64,000 nt of DNA from Steroidobacteraceae bacterium (GCA_019634915.1 JAHCAN010000011.1:1-64000); one strand, 5' to 3'. Numbered from the stretch's first letter, positions 23,082-32,564 are shown. Numbers and translations are program-made. Notes: generated from the letters alone by a model not told the origin.

Positions 23082-24571
23082 GCGCGCTCCCCGAGCACGG
23101 CGCGCACGATCGCCTGGTCGCTGAACGGCCGGCGCGTGCGCCCGACCTCCTGGTAGTCCTCGTGACCCTTGCCGGCGATCAGCACGACGTCGCCCGGCCC
23201 CGCCTCGGCGAGCGCGCCGCGGATCGCGGCGGCGCGGTCGTGCTCGATGCGCACCGGCAGGCCCGCCGGCACGCCGCGCGCGATGTCGGCCGTGATCGCC
23301 GCCGGCAGCTCGGTGCGCGGGTTGTCGTCGGTGATCCACACGCGGTCGGCACGCCGCGCCGCGATCTCGCCCATCAGCGGCCGCTTGCCCGGATCGCGAT
23401 CGCCGCCGCAGCCGAATACGACGCCGAGCCGCCCGGATGCGTGCGTGCGCGCCGCGGCGAGCGCCTTGTCGAGCGCGTCTGGCGTGTGCGCGTAGTCGAC
23501 GATCACGAGCGGCGCGCCGGCTTCGCCACCGAAGGACTCCATGCGCCCGGGCGGCGCGCCGCACTCGCCGAGTGCGCGCAGCGCGGTCGCGAACGGGATC
23601 TCCCACGCGAGCAGCACGGCGAGCACCGCGAGCACGTTGTCGGCGTTGAAGTCGCCGACCAGGCGCGTCGCGAGCTCGCCTGCCCCCCACTCGCTCTCGA
23701 CGTCCAGCTCGAGGCCGCGCGCGACGCGGCGCGTCGCGACCGCGCGCACGCTCGCGCGATCGCGGCGCGAGACGGTGACGAGACGCCCGGCGTCGCGCGC
23801 ATGCAGGTCGGCGAGCGAGCTGCCGAGCGGATCGTCGATGTTGATCACGCGCGCCGCGAGCGTCGGCCAGGCGAACAGCATCGACTTGGCGGCACCGTAC
23901 TCGCTCATCGTGTGGTGGTAATCGAGATGATCGCGCGTCAGGTTGGTGAACACCGCGGTGTGGAAGCGCACGCCGGCGACCCGGCCCTGGTCGAGCGCAT
24001 GCGAGGAGACTTCCATCGCGACACAATCGGCGCCGCTGTCGCGCAGCGCCGCGAGCTGGCGATGCACGGACACCGCGTCCGGCGTCGTGTGCGTCGCGGC
24101 CTGGAGCGCATCCGGCGTGCCGTAGCCGAGCGTGCCGCTGTAGCTCGCGCGCCGGCCGCAGGCGGTCAGTGCCTGCGCCGTGAGCCAGGCGGTCGTCGTC
24201 TTGCCGTTGGTGCCGGTGACGCCGACCAGCGTGATCGCCGCCGACGGCTCGCCGAAGAAGCGGTCGGCGATCGTGCCGAGCCGCGCGTGCAGCTGCGGCA
24301 CGGGGGCGACGAGGATCTGCGACGGAAAGGCCGGCACGCGCAGTCCCTCGACGGGCTCCCAGAAGATCGCGCGCGCGCCGCGCTCGATCGCCTCGGCCGC
24401 GTGCGCGAGACCGTGTGTCGTGCGGCCGGCGCAGGCGAGGAACGCGCCGCCGGGACGCACCTGGGCGCTCGACACCGTGATGTCGGTGACCTCGACATCC
24501 GCGGGTAGCGTCGCGAGATCGCCGAGCAGCTCGCCGAGGCGGCGTGGCGGCATGCGGTCCACGCCCGTCAT
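23078..24571 (-). CDS. murE: UDP-MurNAc-L-Ala-D-Glu:meso-diaminopimelate ligase MurE
   Basis: A Mur ligase of 497 residues. The ATP loop is LVGVTGTNGKTTTAWL, with the EVSSHALDQGRV segment and VDYAHTPDALDKAL further on. The substrate motif DDNPR in WITDDNPRTEL marks a meso-diaminopimelate-adding enzyme, which fits a Gram-negative cell wall. The start at 24571 overlaps the ftsI stop as ATGA, although MPPRR a few residues later would also be possible. Confidence 0.97.
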   Translation of the reverse strand: MTGVDRMPPRRLGELLGDLATLPADVEVTDITVSSAQVRPGGAFLACAGRTTHGLAHAAEAIERGARAIFWEPVEGLRVPAFPSQILVAPVPQLHARLGTIADRFFGEPSAAITLVGVTGTNGKTTTAWLTAQALTACGRRASYSGTLGYGTPDALQAATHTTPDAVSVHRQLAALRDSGADCVAMEVSSHALDQGRVAGVRFHTAVFTNLTRDHLDYHHTMSEYGAAKSMLFAWPTLAARVINIDDPLGSSLADLHARDAGRLVTVSRRDRASVRAVATRRVARGLELDVESEWGAGELATRLVGDFNADNVLAVLAVLLAWEIPFATALRALGECGAPPGRMESFGGEAGAPLVIVDYAHTPDALDKALAAARTHASGRLGVVFGCGGDRDPGKRPLMGEIAARRADRVWITDDNPRTELPAAITADIARGVPAGLPVRIEHDRAAAIRGALAEAGPGDVVLIAGKGHEDYQEVGRTRRPFSDQAIVRAVLGERA

Positions 24572-26358
24572 CGCAGCGCCACCTGGCGTCGCGACGGCGA
24601 CGGCACGCCCGGGTCCGCGCCTTCGCCGGGCTTGCCGATCCCGGCATCGGGCGCGACCGCCATCAGCCGCAGCGCGCCACCGACCACGCGCGAGAACACC
24701 GGCGCGGCAACGTCACCGGCGTAGTAACGGCCGGCGCCCGGCTCGTCGATGATCACGACGGCGGCGAGGCGCGGTTGCGTCGCAGGGGCGACGCCGCCGA
24801 ACACCGCCATGTAACGGTCGGTCGAATAACCACCCGCGTTCGCCTTCCAGGCCGTGCCGGTCTTGCCGGCGACGCGGTAGCCGGGGATCGCGGCGCGCAG
24901 CCCTGTGCCCTCCGGCGACACGACCGACTCGAGCATGTGCACGAGCTCGCGCGACACCCGCTCGTCGAGCACGCGGTCCGCGGGCGGGATCGCGTCGACG
25001 CGCAGGAACGACACCGGCCGCGAATTGCCGCCGGCGCCGATCGTCGCGTAGGCATGCGCGAGCTGCAGCGGCGTGACCGACAGGCCGTAGCCATAGGACA
25101 TCGTCGCGATGCCGATCGGCCGCCAGTGCGACCAGTGCGGCAGCAGGCCGGCGGACTCGCCCGGATAGCCGCTGGTCGTCACCTGGCCGAAGCCGAGGCG
25201 CGTCAGCGTGGTCCACATCTGCTCGGGATCGAGCGACAGCGCGATGTGCGTCATGCCGACGTTCGAGCTCTTCGCGAGCACCGTCGCGAGGTCGATGCGC
25301 CCGAGGTTGTGCTTGTCCTCGATCGGCTTGGCGCCGACGCGGATGAAGCCGGGCGAGGTGTCGACGATGCTGCGCTCGTCGTACTTGCCGGACGCGAGCG
25401 CCGCGGCGACCACGAACGGCTTGATCGACGAGCCCGGCTCGAGGATGTCGGTCGCCGCGCGGTTGCGATAGGTGCGCGCGTTGATCTGGTCGCGGTCGTT
25501 CGGGTTGTAGGCCGGCTGGTTGACCATCGCCAGCACTTCGCCGGTCGTCACGTCGAGCACGATCACCGAGCCCGACTTCGCGCGCTGCTCGCGGATCGCC
25601 GCCTTCAGCTCGCGATAGGCGAGGTACTGGATGCGCAGGTCAATCGACAGCACGAGATCCCGGCCCGGGTGCACCGGGCGGATGCTCTCGACGTCCTGCA
25701 CGACCCGTCCGTAGCGGTCCTGGATCACGCGCTTCGCGCCGTCCTCGCCGGCGAGCCAGTGATCGAACGCGAGCTCGATGCCCTCCTGGCCGGCATCGTC
25801 GATGTTCGTGAAACCGAGCAGATGGCCGACGACCTCGCCCGACGGGTAGTAGCGGCGGTATTCGCGCACGAGATACACGCCCGGCACGCCGAGCGCCTTG
25901 ACCTTCGCGGCCTCCTCCGGCTGCATGTGGCGGCGCAGGTAGAGGAATTCGCGGTCGAGGTTCGACGTGACGCGCCGCGCGAGCTCGTTCTTGTCGAGCT
26001 TCAGCGCGCCGGCGAGCCGCGGCAGCTGATCGGTCGCGAGCGCGAGCTCCTGCGGATTCGCCCACACCGAATCGACCGGCGTGCTGACCGCGATCGGCTC
26101 GCCGTAACGGTCGGTGATCGTGCCGCGGTGGGCGGCGATCGCGGTGACGCGCGAGAAGCGTGCGTTGCCCTCGCCGGCGAGGAACGCGTGATCCATCAGC
26201 TGCAGGTCGACCGCGCGCCACAGCAGGCCGGCGGCCGCAAGCACCAGCACGGCGAACACCACGCGGCTGCGCCAGCGGAACGACTTCGGCGTCGATTCGC
26301 CGCCGCCGAAACGGCTGCCGCCGCGCGTGCCGCCCCTGTCGCGACGATCGCGCATCAT
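24568..26358 (-). CDS. ftsI: Septal peptidoglycan transpeptidase FtsI (PBP3)
   Basis: A bitopic class B penicillin-binding protein of 596 residues. After a basic, glycine-rich cytoplasmic tail and one membrane helix (about residues 30-50) comes the dimerisation region with HRGTITDRYGEPIAVSTP. The transpeptidase domain has the serine motif EPGSSIKPF, then KSSNVGM and AGKTGTAWK. It cross-links septal peptidoglycan with FtsW. The start at 26358 gives an ATGA overlap with the ftsL stop; the adjacent ATG at 26355 is an alternative. Confidence 0.97.
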   Translation of the reverse strand: MMRDRRDRGGTRGGSRFGGGESTPKSFRWRSRVVFAVLVLAAAGLLWRAVDLQLMDHAFLAGEGNARFSRVTAIAAHRGTITDRYGEPIAVSTPVDSVWANPQELALATDQLPRLAGALKLDKNELARRVTSNLDREFLYLRRHMQPEEAAKVKALGVPGVYLVREYRRYYPSGEVVGHLLGFTNIDDAGQEGIELAFDHWLAGEDGAKRVIQDRYGRVVQDVESIRPVHPGRDLVLSIDLRIQYLAYRELKAAIREQRAKSGSVIVLDVTTGEVLAMVNQPAYNPNDRDQINARTYRNRAATDILEPGSSIKPFVVAAALASGKYDERSIVDTSPGFIRVGAKPIEDKHNLGRIDLATVLAKSSNVGMTHIALSLDPEQMWTTLTRLGFGQVTTSGYPGESAGLLPHWSHWRPIGIATMSYGYGLSVTPLQLAHAYATIGAGGNSRPVSFLRVDAIPPADRVLDERVSRELVHMLESVVSPEGTGLRAAIPGYRVAGKTGTAWKANAGGYSTDRYMAVFGGVAPATQPRLAAVVIIDEPGAGRYYAGDVAAPVFSRVVGGALRLMAVAPDAGIGKPGEGADPGVPSPSRRQVALR

Positions 26359-26639
26359 GGCCGCACGACCTCGATGTCCTGCGGCGCCGGGCTCGACATC
26401 TTCAGGCGTGCGCGCGCGACGTTCTCGACGAAGGCGTGCGTCGACCAGGCGCTCTGCTCGAGCTGCAGCCGGCCCCACTCGACCTCGAGGTTGTCACGCT
26501 GCGCGTTCAGGCGCTCGAGCTCGATGAACAGCTCGCGCGAGCGGTGCTTGGCCCAGATCGCACCCGCGGCCGAGCCGAGCGCGAGCAGCCACAGCAGCGG
26601 CACCGCGATCGCGAGTGTCCTGCGCGACAGCCCGATCAC
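26355..26639 (-). CDS. ftsL: Cell division protein FtsL
   Basis: A small bitopic protein of 94 residues with one membrane helix (about residues 8-28, TLAIAVPLLWLLALGSAAGAI) and a leucine-zipper-like periplasmic coiled coil (LFIELERLNAQRDNLEVEWG). It forms the FtsQLB complex that activates FtsWI. The start is a GTG that overlaps the rsmH stop (GTGA). Sequence similarity in this family is weak, so the call relies on size, layout and position between rsmH and ftsI. Confidence 0.93.
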   Translation of the reverse strand: MIGLSRRTLAIAVPLLWLLALGSAAGAIWAKHRSRELFIELERLNAQRDNLEVEWGRLQLEQSAWSTHAFVENVARARLKMSSPAPQDIEVVRP

Positions 26640-27559
26640 GCGACGCGCTCCGCGACGCGCAGCACGGCGCTGCGTGCGCGGGGATTGGCGGCCACCTCGG
26701 CCGCGCCGGCCTTGTGCTTGCCACCGACGAGCCGCAGGCGCGGTGCGGCATGCGGCGGCAGCACGGGCAGTTTCGCGAGCAGCGGATCGACGGCGGATTC
26801 GCGCTGCATGAAGCGCTTGACCGCGCGGTCCTCGAGCGAATGGAAGGCGATCACCGCGAGGCGCCCGCCGATCGCGAGGACGTCGAGCGCGGCGGCGAGG
26901 CCGCGCTCGAGCTGGCCGAGTTCGTCGTTGACGTGCATGCGCAGCGCCTGGAAGGTGCGCGTCGCCGGATGCTTGCCGTCGCGCGTGCGGACCGCACCGG
27001 CGACGATCGCGGCGAGTTCGCGCGTGCGCGTGAGCGGCGCACGCTCGCGCGCGGCGGCGATCGCCTGCGCGACGCGGCGCGCGTAGCGTTCCTCGCCGAG
27101 CGTCGCGATCACTTCGCGCATCTCGTCGACGCTCGCGCGCGCGAGCCACGCCGCGACAGGCTCACCGCGTGACGGATCCATGCGCATGTCGAGCGGACCG
27201 TCCTGCGTGAAACTGAAGCCGCGCGCGGCTTCGTCCAGCTGGGGCGAGGACACGCCGAGGTCGAACAGCACGCCCGCAACCGGCCGAGCGCCCGCATGCC
27301 CGGACACGACCTGCCGAAGATCGGCAAACGACGCGTGGACGAGCGCAAGCCGCACCTCGGCCGCAAAGCGCACGCGACCGGCCGCGATGGCCTCTGGATC
27401 GCGATCGAGCGCGAGCACGCGCCCTTCTCGACCCAGGGTTTCGAGTAACCGTGCCGTGTGTCCGCCGCGCCCGAACGTCGCATCGATGTAAAGACCGTCC
27501 GCTTTCGGAGCGAGGCCATGCAGCACTTCCTCGACAAGCACCGGTATGTGCTCATCCAT
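26636..27559 (-). CDS. rsmH: 16S rRNA (cytosine1402-N4)-methyltransferase RsmH
   Basis: A SAM-dependent methyltransferase of 307 residues (formerly MraW). The start HIPVLVEEVLHGLAPK, the SAM loop DATFGRGGHTARLLE, ALDRDPEA, and FDLGVSSPQLDEAARGFSF with DMRMDPSRG are all family hallmarks. It modifies C1402 of 16S rRNA together with RsmI, which is encoded on the other side of rnpB. It is the first gene after mraZ, with a 69-base gap. Confidence 0.97.
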   Translation of the reverse strand: MDEHIPVLVEEVLHGLAPKADGLYIDATFGRGGHTARLLETLGREGRVLALDRDPEAIAAGRVRFAAEVRLALVHASFADLRQVVSGHAGARPVAGVLFDLGVSSPQLDEAARGFSFTQDGPLDMRMDPSRGEPVAAWLARASVDEMREVIATLGEERYARRVAQAIAAARERAPLTRTRELAAIVAGAVRTRDGKHPATRTFQALRMHVNDELGQLERGLAAALDVLAIGGRLAVIAFHSLEDRAVKRFMQRESAVDPLLAKLPVLPPHAAPRLRLVGGKHKAGAAEVAANPRARSAVLRVAERVA

Positions 27560-27628
27560 CGCGCCTGGCCCTCACGAAGCGGTCCGACCGCCCCCTTCCC
27601 CGCAAAAATCCTTCGCCAATCCTTCGAG

Positions 27629-28081
27629 TCAGAGCGACAGCGATTCGAGTTCCGCCGGCAGATCCGTCGCGGTCTCTTCGTGCGCGAGCCACGCGTCGCG
27701 CCGCTCGCCCCATCGCGCTTCGTCCCACAGCTCGAAACGGTTGCCCTGACCCACCAGCATCACGTGCCGCGCGAGCGACGCGAATTCACGCAGCTCCGGC
27801 GGCAGCAGCAATCGCCCGTGCCCGTCGAGTTCGAGATCGGTGGCATGACCCACCATCAGCCGCTGCAGCCGGCGCGCCTGCGCATGCAGGCTCGGCAGGC
27901 TCATCAACTTGCGTTCGATCTGCTCCCAGTCGGGCAGCGGGTAGAGGAGCAGGCACTGGTCGCGGTCGACGGTGACGACGAGGTGACCGTCGCAACGCTC
28001 GGCCACGGCCGACCGGTAGCGGGTTGGCAGCGCCATCCGGCCCTTGTCGTCGAGCGTGACTTTTGTTGCACCGCGGAACAT
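27629..28081 (-). CDS. mraZ: Transcriptional regulator MraZ
   Basis: A protein of 150 residues with two SpoVT-AbrB-like swapped-hairpin domains: FRGATKVTLDDKGRMALPTRYR at the start and DLELDGHGRLLLPPELREFA in the second half. MraZ forms ring oligomers and represses its own dcw operon. The start at 28081 matches the family; an ATG at 28096 would add five residues. Three TGGG operator repeats lie directly upstream. This is the first gene of the dcw cluster. Confidence 0.96.
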   Translation of the reverse strand: MFRGATKVTLDDKGRMALPTRYRSAVAERCDGHLVVTVDRDQCLLLYPLPDWEQIERKLMSLPSLHAQARRLQRLMVGHATDLELDGHGRLLLPPELREFASLARHVMLVGQGNRFELWDEARWGERRDAWLAHEETATDLPAELESLSL

Positions 28082-28101
28082 GCCGGATGGGTCCATGTGG
28101 A

Positions 28102-28125
28102 CCCATTTCTCCCCACTTTTTCCCA
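28102..28125 (-). promoter_or_regulatory. MraZ operator, three TGGG repeats
   Basis: On the leftward strand TGGG occurs three times (plus-strand CCCA at 28102, 28112 and 28122) with exact ten-base periodicity and A-rich six-base spacers. This is the known arrangement of MraZ-binding repeats in front of mraZ. It lies at about +3 to +27 of the predicted transcript, so MraZ bound here would block the dcw promoter. Confidence 0.88.
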
Positions 28126-28134
28126 CTTGGCGCC

Positions 28135-28163
28135 ACTATAGAAACGCGCCGGTGCACTGTCAA
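28135..28163 (-). promoter_or_regulatory. Sigma-70 promoter of the dcw cluster
   Basis: Read leftward, TTGACA (28163-28158) and TATAGT (28140-28135) are separated by exactly 17 bases. The -35 is perfect and the -10 has five of six consensus bases. The predicted start is near 28128, immediately before the MraZ operator. No other promoter of this quality was seen in the cluster. Confidence 0.88.
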
Positions 28164-28296
28164 CGCGCGGCGAGGGAAAAAATTGCGGGCCGACAAGAAC
28201 TTACGCTCGATCCGGCCCGCCGTCGAGGGGATTTTTCCGGAGCGACCTCTTAGCTATCAGAGGCTTGGAAGACGAAGCTTATACAGTAGTGAAGAA

Positions 28297-28633
<337 letters not shown>

Positions 28634-28649
<16 letters not shown>

Positions 28650-29515
28650 AGCCGCGAGGATACACCACCGCTCCCCAGATTGACTGCGACGTCGTAGGCC
28701 TCGCTGCGGCGCGCGCCGGTGATCTGCGCGGCGAGCGCCGCGGCCTTGCTCGGCGGCAGTTCCTTCGCGAGCAGCGCGACCACGCGCCCGAGTTCGCCCG
28801 GGGCCACGGCGCTCGCGGCGACCTGCGGCGCGCCGGCGACGACCAGCGTGATTTCGCCGCGCGCGACATTGGCGTCTTCGCGCGCGCGCTGCGACAGCTC
28901 GCCGAGCGAGCCGCGATAGACGGTTTCATGCGCCTTGGTCAGCTCGCGGCCGAGCGCCGCCGCGCGCGCCGCGCCGAATGCAGCGGTGATGTCGGCCAGG
29001 CTGTCGACGATGCGGTGCGGCGCCTCGAAGAACACCAGCGTGCGCGGCTCGTGGGCGAGTTGCGAGAGCCGTTCGCGCCGCTCGCGGCCGCGCGCGGGCA
29101 GGAAGCCCTCGAAGCAGAAGCGCGTGGTCGGGACGCCGGCGATGCTGAGCGCCGCCGTGATCGCCGACGGGCCGGGCACCGCGCGCACGTCGTGGCCGGC
29201 GGCGCGCGCCGCGCGCACCAGTTCGTAGCCCGGATCCGACAGCAGCGGCGTGCCCGCGTCGCTGACCAGCGCGATCACCGCACCGGCGGCGAGCCGCGCC
29301 ATCAGCTCGTCGATGCGCGCCGCCTCGTTGTGCTCGTGCAGCGAAATGACCGGGCGCGACAGGCCCATCGCGTTCAGCAGCTGGCCGGTGCGGCGCGTGT
29401 CCTCGGCGGCAACCAGATCGGCCTGGGCAAGCGCATCGCGCGCGCGGGGCGAGAGATCGCCGAGGTTGCCGATCGGCGTGGCGATGACATCGATCCGGCC
29501 CGCACTTGCAGCCAC
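28634..29515 (-). CDS. rsmI: 16S rRNA (cytidine1402-2'-O)-methyltransferase RsmI
   Basis: A tetrapyrrole-methylase-fold enzyme of 293 residues. The N-terminal IDVIATPIGNLGDLSPRA, AAEDTRRTGQLL, ALVSDAGTPLLSDPGYELV and AVPGPSAITAALSIAG are family signatures. It methylates the ribose of C1402, the partner modification of RsmH. The GTG at 29515, with GGAGAG a few bases upstream, was chosen because the family starts just before IDVIATPIGN. Its end overlaps the 5' end of rnpB by 16 bases. Confidence 0.94.
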
Positions 29516-29594
29516 TATACTCTCCCCGATGCGTCGATCCGCTCTCGACAGCTCACCCCGGCATCGTGCCGCCCGGCGAAAGGCGAAGCAACAC

Positions 29595-31463
29595 ATGTGG
29601 ACATGGACTGAGGGACGCGCGCACTGGCCCGCACTGCTCGCGACGCTGCTGCTCGCCTCGTGCACGAGCATCGGTCCGCGTTCGGCGCCGGTGCCGACCG
29701 TCGAGCGTGCGGAGCAGGCGGCGCAGCAGGGCCGCCCGGCCGACGCCGCGCGCAGCTACGAAGCGCTGGCAGCGGCGCGCAGCGGCGCCGAAGTGCTCGA
29801 CATGCAGCTGCGCGCCGCGCGCGCCTGGCTCGCCGCGCGCGAGCCCGACGAAGCCGCGCGCGTGCTCGCCGCCGCCGCGCCCGCCGCGAACGCGCGACAG
29901 GCCCTCGAGGTGCAGCTGGTCGGCATCGAGATCCGCCTCGCGCGCGGCGACGCGCAGCGCGCGTGGGCCGAGCTTGCGGCGCTCACGCAGCCCGCACCCG
30001 GCCAGGGCCTCGCGCGCTACCTCGAAGTGCGCGAGCGCGCGGCCTTCGCGACCGCGCGTTACGCCGAGGGTGTGCGCGCCGAGATCGCGCGTGAACCGCT
30101 GCTCACGACACCCGAAGAGCGCCGCGCGAGCCGCAGCGCGCTGCTCGCCGCGCTGCGCGCCGCGCTCGAAGGCGGCGCGCGGATCTCCCCCGCCTCCGAG
30201 CGTGACCCGGTCGTGCGCGGCTGGCTCGAACTCGCGCCGATCGCGGTCACCGCCGCGACGATGCCGACGACGATCGGTCCGGCGCTGCAGCACTGGCGCG
30301 GCCGCTACCCGTCGCATCCGGCGAACGAGATCATCCGCAGTGACATCGAGATGCAGGGCAGCGGCCCGACGGCACGCCCGGCCGAGCGTGTCTCGCACAT
30401 CGCGCTGCTGCTGCCGGTCTCGGGCCGGCAGGCCGCGGCCGCCGCGCAGATCCGCGACGGCTTCTTCACGGCCTGGTACGCGATGCCGGTCGCCGAGCGA
30501 CCGCAGCTGCGCGTCTACGACACCTCGAGCGGCAACGTGGCTGACTCGATCTCGCGCGCGGCCGCCGCGGGCGCCACGGTGATCGTCGGCCCACTGCTGC
30601 GCGAGGAAGTCAGCGGCGCCGCGCACTACGCGGGCCCGCGCCCGCCGATCCTCGCGCTCAACTTCCTCGCCGCGGGCGAACCCGCGCCGGACAACTTCTA
30701 CCAGTACGCGCTGTCGCCGGAGAACGAAGCGCGCTCGATCGCCGAGCGGCTCACGGGCCAGGGCCTGCGGCGCGGCGTTGCACTGGTGCCGGCCGGCGAA
30801 TGGGGCACGCGCGTGCTGGCGGCGTTCACCGAGGCGCTGCGCGCATCCGGCGGCGAACTGGTCGGCACGGCGAGCTATTTCCCGGCGGAAGCAGATTACT
30901 CGGCGCCGATCACCGAGCTGCTGCGCATCGACGCGAGCCGGGCGCGCCACCGGCGCATCGAGCAGGTCACGGGCGTCAAGCTCGCCTTCGAGCCGCGCCG
31001 CCGCGGCGATGCGCAGTTCATCTTCGCGCCGGCCCAGGCGCAGACCGCGCGCCAGCTGCGCCCGCAGCTGCGTTTCCACTACGCCGGCGACCTGCCGACC
31101 TACTCCACGTCGGACGCCTACGAGCCGCATCCGACTGCCAACCAGGACCTCGACGGGCTCATCTTCCCGGACATGCCGTGGATGTTCGGCGTCGGCGCAC
31201 GCACCGGCAGCGTGCGCGAGGCGCTGCGCGGCGCCTGGGGCGAGAACGGCGCGGCGCGCGGTAAGCTGTTCGCCTTCGGCTACGACGCCTGCCTGCTGAG
31301 CGTCACGATCCCGGCCGGCACGCCGATCGACATCGATGGCCTCACCGGACGCCTGCGCATCGACGACGACCGGCGCGTGCGCCGCGAGCTCGAGTGGGCG
31401 CGCATCGTGAACGGCCAGCCGCGGCTACTCGATGCGGGCAGCGACACGGGCGCTGCCTACTGA
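29595..31463 (+). CDS. lpoA: Penicillin-binding protein activator LpoA
   Basis: An outer membrane lipoprotein of 622 residues with the lipobox LLLASC (cysteine 23). The N-terminal part (about 30-230) is a helical TPR-like domain very rich in alanine and arginine. The C-terminal part (about 260-600) is a periplasmic-binding-protein fold starting at HIALLLPVSGRQAAAAAQIRDG, with FVYDTSSGN-like and VIVGPLLREEV strands. In E. coli LpoA activates PBP1A from the outer membrane. The order rsmI (divergent)-lpoA-yraN is conserved in gammaproteobacteria. Confidence 0.93.
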   Translation: MWTWTEGRAHWPALLATLLLASCTSIGPRSAPVPTVERAEQAAQQGRPADAARSYEALAAARSGAEVLDMQLRAARAWLAAREPDEAARVLAAAAPAANARQALEVQLVGIEIRLARGDAQRAWAELAALTQPAPGQGLARYLEVRERAAFATARYAEGVRAEIAREPLLTTPEERRASRSALLAALRAALEGGARISPASERDPVVRGWLELAPIAVTAATMPTTIGPALQHWRGRYPSHPANEIIRSDIEMQGSGPTARPAERVSHIALLLPVSGRQAAAAAQIRDGFFTAWYAMPVAERPQLRVYDTSSGNVADSISRAAAAGATVIVGPLLREEVSGAAHYAGPRPPILALNFLAAGEPAPDNFYQYALSPENEARSIAERLTGQGLRRGVALVPAGEWGTRVLAAFTEALRASGGELVGTASYFPAEADYSAPITELLRIDASRARHRRIEQVTGVKLAFEPRRRGDAQFIFAPAQAQTARQLRPQLRFHYAGDLPTYSTSDAYEPHPTANQDLDGLIFPDMPWMFGVGARTGSVREALRGAWGENGAARGKLFAFGYDACLLSVTIPAGTPIDIDGLTGRLRIDDDRRVRRELEWARIVNGQPRLLDAGSDTGAAY

Positions 31464-31478
31464 GCGGCGGCGGCCGGC

Positions 31479-31850
31479 GTGGCGGCGGACAGGGACCGTC
31501 TGCAGCGGGGCCGCGATGCCGAGGAGCGCGCGGCGCGCTACCTCGAGGCGCAGGGCCTGACGATACTCGCGCGCAATTTCCGCCGGCGCGCCGGCGAGAT
31601 CGACATCGTCGCGCGCGACGGCGGCACGCTCGCGATCATCGAAGTGCGCTCGCGCGCAACCCGCAGCCACGGCGGTGCCGCGGCCAGTGTCGGCATGCGC
31701 AAGCAGCAACGCCTGATCCGCGCCGCACACCTGCTGCTCGCCGCGCATCCCGAGTGGCGGCGGCTCCCCGCGCGCTTCGACGTCGTGATCGAGGAAGGCG
31801 ACGGCGAAGCGGCAAGAATCGAATGGATACGGCACGCGTTCACGACCTAG
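31479..31850 (+). CDS. yraN: YraN family nuclease-fold protein
   Basis: A protein of 123 residues of the UPF0102/YraN family with a restriction-endonuclease-like core. GRDAEERAARYLEAQGLTILARNFR is followed by the catalytic-type motif GEIDIVARDGGTLAIIEVRSR, in which the D, E and following residues form the nuclease-like site. The physiological role is not known. Start GTG at 31479, fifteen bases after lpoA. In Pseudomonas it is followed by gmhA and a BON-domain gene; here a palindromic repeat follows instead. Confidence 0.9.
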   Translation: MAADRDRLQRGRDAEERAARYLEAQGLTILARNFRRRAGEIDIVARDGGTLAIIEVRSRATRSHGGAAASVGMRKQQRLIRAAHLLLAAHPEWRRLPARFDVVIEEGDGEAARIEWIRHAFTT

Positions 31851-31908
31851 CAAACGACGAATAGCGGACAGCCATGAGCGTTCGCGCAGGGTTCGCGCGC
31901 GGCCGTAC

Positions 31909-32108
31909 CGGGACGGTGGCGGTCGTCTTGCGGCCGACGACGAGCGTGGAGAGCGCCGAGGCGCGGCGAGCAGCGCGAGGCGTCGCGCAAAGGATTCTGC
32001 TGCCGCAGTTCAAATTCACGCCTCGCGCCGCCGCGCCGAGGGCACGGCGCCGCAGGCGCCGTGCTCGACCCGCGAGGAGTCGGCCGCAAGACGACCGCCA
32101 CCGTCCCG
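31909..32108. repeat. Palindromic dispersed element, copy A
   Basis: A 200-base element fills most of the 309-base gap between the convergent genes yraN and sspB. A perfect 30-base inverted repeat (31909-31938 with 32079-32108) encloses a core (31944-32076) nearly identical to copy B. Inside the core, 31973-31983 pairs with 32018-32028, extended by 31960-31968 with 32029-32037. A second hairpin pairs 32042-32051 with 32055-32064. The first hairpin has a loop of about 34 bases with TTCTGCT and TTCAAATTC. There is no open frame of note and no T tract. I do not recognise the family. No gene lies in this gap. Confidence 0.85.
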
Positions 32109-32159
32109 CGCGATACGCCCACAGCACCAGCCAGCGCCTCTGGCTGTCAGCTGCGCGCC

Positions 32160-32564
32160 CTACTTGACCACTTTGAGCTGCGGCCTGCGCCCGGTCTCGT
32201 CGGCCGGCGTCGGCTTGGTCGGCGGCGGCTCCGGCCCGCCTTCGTCGGCCGGGAACACCATGCCCTCGCCGCTCTCGCGCGCATAGATGCCGAGCACCGC
32301 GTTGACCGGCACCTTCACGTGGTGCACGACGCCGGCGAAGCGCGCGTCGAACTCGACCCAGTCGTTGCCGAGCACGAGCCGCTGCGTCGCGCTGATGCTG
32401 ACGTTCAGCACGATCTTGCCGTCCTTCACGTAGGCGCGCGGCACCTGCACGCCGGGCCGGCTGGCGTCGACGATCACGTGCGGCGTGCCGCCGCTGTCGC
32501 TGACCCAGCCGTGCATCGCGCGCAGCAGGTACGGGCGCCGCGAGAGCTTCGCCCCGCCGCTCAT
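32160..32564 (-). CDS. sspB: ClpXP protease specificity-enhancing factor SspB
   Basis: A protein of 134 residues. The N-terminal dimer domain has RRPYLLRAMHGWVSDSGGTPHVIVDA and LNVSISATQRLVLGNDWVEFDARFAG, both typical. A flexible acidic and proline-rich linker follows. The final RPQLKVVK is the XB peptide that docks on ClpX. It delivers ssrA-tagged peptides to ClpXP. It follows sspA by 13 bases, as in other gammaproteobacteria. Confidence 0.95.
   Translation of the reverse strand: MSGGAKLSRRPYLLRAMHGWVSDSGGTPHVIVDASRPGVQVPRAYVKDGKIVLNVSISATQRLVLGNDWVEFDARFAGVVHHVKVPVNAVLGIYARESGEGMVFPADEGGPEPPPTKPTPADETGRRPQLKVVK

Noticed and set aside
28081-28126. Earlier starts for MraZ (up to 28126)
   Set aside because: The upstream codons lie in the MraZ operator and 5' leader; the family starts at MFRG (28081).
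32005-32020. TTCAAATTC in the repeat core as a tRNA T-arm
   Set aside because: No flanking five-base stem, no acceptor stem and no anticodon arm can be built around it.
31909-32108. Repeat as an integron attC site or a simple rho-independent terminator
   Set aside because: The attC core sequences at the ends are absent, the outer stems differ between copies, and there is no T tract on either strand.
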